Shown here: positions 62,601 to 64,000 of the stretch, piece by piece | Position numbering within the stretch: position 1 is the stretch's first letter | Layout of the letters: each line of letters opens with the position of its first letter | Assembly (NCBI GenBank): GCA_039621445.1 | Contig: CP154954.1 | Location: forward strand, 70,064,670-70,128,669 | Direction of reading: 5' to 3' | Length of the DNA: 64,000 nucleotides | Origin: Euglena gracilis | Lineage: Eukaryota; Euglenida; Euglenophyceae; Euglenales | Made by a program: the position numbers and the translations under genes | Notes under the pieces: generated by a model | Told to the model about the DNA's origin: nothing | Database searches by the model: none | What the model saw: only the letters and a program-made list of their open reading frames with translations

Positions 62601-63872
62601 GGGTTGGGGAAAACTCACCTAAAACCAGACAGGCTCCTAGCATCAACCTGGCTGGCTGGAGAAACGATGCAGATTGACCCCCCCCCAGACAGCTGCCCCA
62701 CCTGGAACTGGCCAGGATCCTGGAAAAATGAAACTGCAAAATGGATCAGAACCAGCAAATCCCTGGGGGAAAAAACTCCATTTGGAGACTCTTAAACTCA
62801 CCTCATTTTCGACACATTTGGCTCTTTTGAAACTTCCGACGAAAAAAAAACCAGATTCCTTCCAGCTGCCCTTCCGGAGGCTGAAAACGGATAGGGGTTA
62901 ATCGGCAAGAGGTACCCCCCGTCCTTTTCATGTCCCAACATCACAACCCCGAAAGAAAACCTTGGCGTCGGGTGACGCAACCCCCACCGCACCTTGGTGG
63001 GGCAGATGATGAGCTTGTCCCCGATGGAGAACGCCCCCGAGACGTTGGTGCCGTGGATGACCAGCCCCAGGGCCGAACAGTGGCGTGGCGAGGCGACACT
63101 CCAAGTCCCTAGCACCCCCCCCCGTGGGGTAGGCACCCGGCTAAGCACAAGCCTGACCCCAACCCCCGGGGGTGGGGGTGGGAGCACCCACTCATAGGGG
63201 TTCGGAAATTCCCGTTCGGCCCTGGCCAGCCCCATCTCCTTGAACTTCCCCTGCACCGGGAACCGCAGCGGGGCGTCCGCGCTGGACTCCTGCACTGGAA
63301 TGGCATCAGGTTTCTTAATCAGACCCCCGGGGGGGGGGGAGCCGGGGTCCCCCCCCCCTCACCAACCCGGCCCGCGCAGGACCCCCGCCCCCCTCTCCCA
63401 AAATCGGCCGATCCGCAAAGGAGGGCATTCCCCCAAAAAATTCGGAGCTTCGTGCCGAAATCCATACCCAAGCCTCTGGCCTGGGACCCCGCCCCGAGGG
63501 TCCTGCCCAGGGGATTTCTTAAGGACCCCTGAGGGGGGGGGGGGGTCCAGCCTCCGGCTGGCAAAAAGGCTGCTGGCTGGATTTGAGCTGGCTGGCTGGA
63601 CCCCCCCCCCGGGGGGGTGGGGCCGGGCTGGACCTGACTTTATTTCACTCGACCCCGGGGGGGGGGGGGGGGCTCCCAGCCCGAATTTGGGCTGTTGGCT
63701 GGATTTGAAGTGGCTGGCTGGCTGGACCCCGCCCGGGGGATGGGGTACCCTCCGGCTTAAGAAATCCCCTGGTCCTGCCTCAAACCCACCCACCCACCCA
63801 CCCTTCCTCCCCCCAGGGGGGGTCTTCCAAGTTACCTGGATGTTATCCAGCAGCTCCAGGAGGCTGGGGCCA
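56653..63872 (-). CDS. eRF3: Translation termination factor eRF3 (SUP35/GSPT1), C-terminal exons
   Basis: The eRF3 GTPase works with eRF1 in translation termination; the window covers EF-Tu-like domains 2 and 3. Exons (minus): 63836-63872 ([12 protein letters not shown]), 63225-63289 ([18 protein letters not shown]), 62993-63067 ([20 protein letters not shown]), 60657-60743 ([27 protein letters not shown]), 59102-59278 ([33 protein letters not shown]), 58367-58445 ([19 protein letters not shown]), 58128-58217 ([20 protein letters not shown]) and 56653-56717 ([23 protein letters not shown]). Phases fit at every junction. Donors are GTGTG or GTGCG except GTAAC at 63835, and acceptors are CAG. 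LRDEGKTIA and GFVLC favour eRF3 over the paralogue HBS1. A hAT-like element splits the exon at 63068-63224, and exons for the N-terminus and GTPase domain lie beyond the window. Confidence 0.9.
56718..58127. other. Last eRF3 intron
   Basis: 1.4 kb from donor GTGTGCC to acceptor TTTTGCAG. It includes a palindromic 'GGTGGGTGGTCGACCC' block repeated at about 56976-57035 and the ATCC microsatellite. No other gene is evident; the ORF over 56602-57510 is a shadow. Confidence 0.6.
57822..57902. repeat. (ATCC)n microsatellite in eRF3 intron
   Basis: About 20 uninterrupted CATC units. Confidence 0.95.
59279..60656. other. eRF3 intron
   Basis: From donor GTGTGCGC (60656) to acceptor CTTGCCCAG (59281-59279). 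It holds a copy of the 480-905 repeat in reverse orientation (about 60100-60420) and G-run segments. No embedded gene recognised. Confidence 0.55.
60744..62992. other. eRF3 intron with hAT-like element and GAAAAATT repeats
   Basis: From donor GTGCGGT (62992) to acceptor CTCAACAG (60746-60744). It contains the element at 60825-61124, a stretch of 'GAAAAATTG' repeats at about 61375-61770 and a remnant of the 480-905 repeat at about 62850. No exon was recognised inside. Confidence 0.55.
60825..61124. mobile_element. hAT-like non-autonomous element with 8-bp TSD GCTTGGAT
   Basis: 300 bp. Starts CAGGGGTTTTTTTAAG, ends CTTAAAAAAATCCCTG. Perfect GCTTGGAT duplication at 60817-60824 and 61125-61132. 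The interior has C/G runs and a 'TTTTCGGCGCCTGCGGCGCC' hairpin similar to that of 49445-49761. Confidence 0.92.
63068..63224. mobile_element. 157-bp hAT-like element inside an eRF3 coding exon
   Basis: On the plus strand it begins CAGGGCCGAAC and ends GTTCGGCCCTG (perfect 11-bp inverted termini). The flanks are ACCAGCCC (63060-63067) and GCCAGCCC (63225-63232), matching at 7 of 8 positions. Insertion plus duplication is 165 bp, 55 codons. On the eRF3 strand the frame is open through it, with no stop. Removing it restores the spacing KEMG-LVIHG expected for eRF3 domain 2. Intron ends drawn at the duplication are not GT-AG. It contains the 'AAGCACAAGC' motif of the 5159-5406 element. Confidence 0.85.
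63508..63771. mobile_element. hAT-like non-autonomous element with 8-bp TSD GTCCTGCC
   Basis: 264 bp in an eRF3 intron. Starts CAGGGGATTTCTTAAGG, ends CTTAAGAAATCCCCTG. Perfect GTCCTGCC duplication at 63500-63507 and 63772-63779. Close relative of 54980-55492 with part of the interior missing. Confidence 0.92.
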
Positions 63873-64000
63873 CTGTGCGAGAGTGGTGGTGGTGGGGCGT
63901 TGGACACATATGGAACAGGTCTGGGCTCACGGCAGTGCGTGCAATCAGATGTGGACCGGATGCAAAGATGAAAAAAACTTTTTTTTTTACAGAAAAGAGG

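Noticed and set aside
1-64000. tRNA, rRNA or snRNA genes
   Set aside because: I looked for tRNA box sequences and rRNA-like blocks and saw none convincing; a covariance-model scan would be decisive.

Overview
This is nuclear DNA of a eukaryote, most likely a free-living alga or other protist; I cannot place the lineage. Evidence: genes are split by GT-AG introns with a recurring GTGTG-type donor, CCCTAA telomere-type blocks occur, there are no operons or ribosome-binding sites, and most of the sequence is transposable elements, microsatellites and long G or C runs. Only two host genes are convincing, one near each edge.

Layout. (1) 1-8.9 kb: the last three exons of a TRPC4AP/TRUSS-like gene (+ strand, 1981-5764), whose introns and flanks are full of short hAT-like non-autonomous elements and other repeats. 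(2) 8.96-41.13 kb: a six-element nest. The host element is a DIRS-type tyrosine-recombinase retrotransposon (here D5, family A, +). Its 5' inverted repeat is split by D3 (family A, -). D3's reverse transcriptase is split by D2 (family B, +). D2's 5' leader is split by D1 (family A, -, the best preserved copy). D5's leader also holds D4 (family C, +). D5's tyrosine-recombinase gene holds a 13.9-kb Ty3/gypsy LTR retrotransposon (26295-40173). (3) 41.2-52.8 kb: a hAT-like element, a family-B DIRS fragment (D6), then a large inverted duplication with arms about 42.95-45.07 and 48.13-52.83. It is built from broken family-B DIRS copies (D7, D9, D8) and carries a 162-bp satellite array in the right arm. 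(4) 52.8-56.6 kb: repeats, a 0.66-kb compound tetranucleotide microsatellite and a weak F-box-like ORF. (5) 56.65-63.87 kb: the C-terminal exons of translation release factor eRF3 (- strand), with hAT-like elements in two introns and one inside a coding exon.

The most unusual object is the Ty3/gypsy element. Between its Gag zinc knuckles and its protease it encodes an adenine-methyltransferase-like domain (NPPY motif) and a complete-looking cytosine-5 DNA methyltransferase domain (FCGTG, PCTEF and ENP motifs). Protease, reverse transcriptase, RNase H, integrase and chromodomain follow. Its two 679-bp LTRs differ at 6 positions, so it inserted recently, although its ORFs carry several stops and frameshifts. 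The second notable object is a 157-bp hAT-like element with an almost perfect 8-bp target duplication inside eRF3 domain 2. It adds 165 bp (55 codons) in frame without a stop, so it is either an exonised insertion or an intron with non-canonical ends.

How the parts work together: DIRS elements encode Gag, RT/RNase H plus a methyltransferase-like domain, and a tyrosine recombinase. Their inverted terminal repeats pair with an internal complementary region to make a circle that the recombinase integrates. Only D1 still looks close to coding-competent. The other copies carry deletions, frameshifts and internal inversions.
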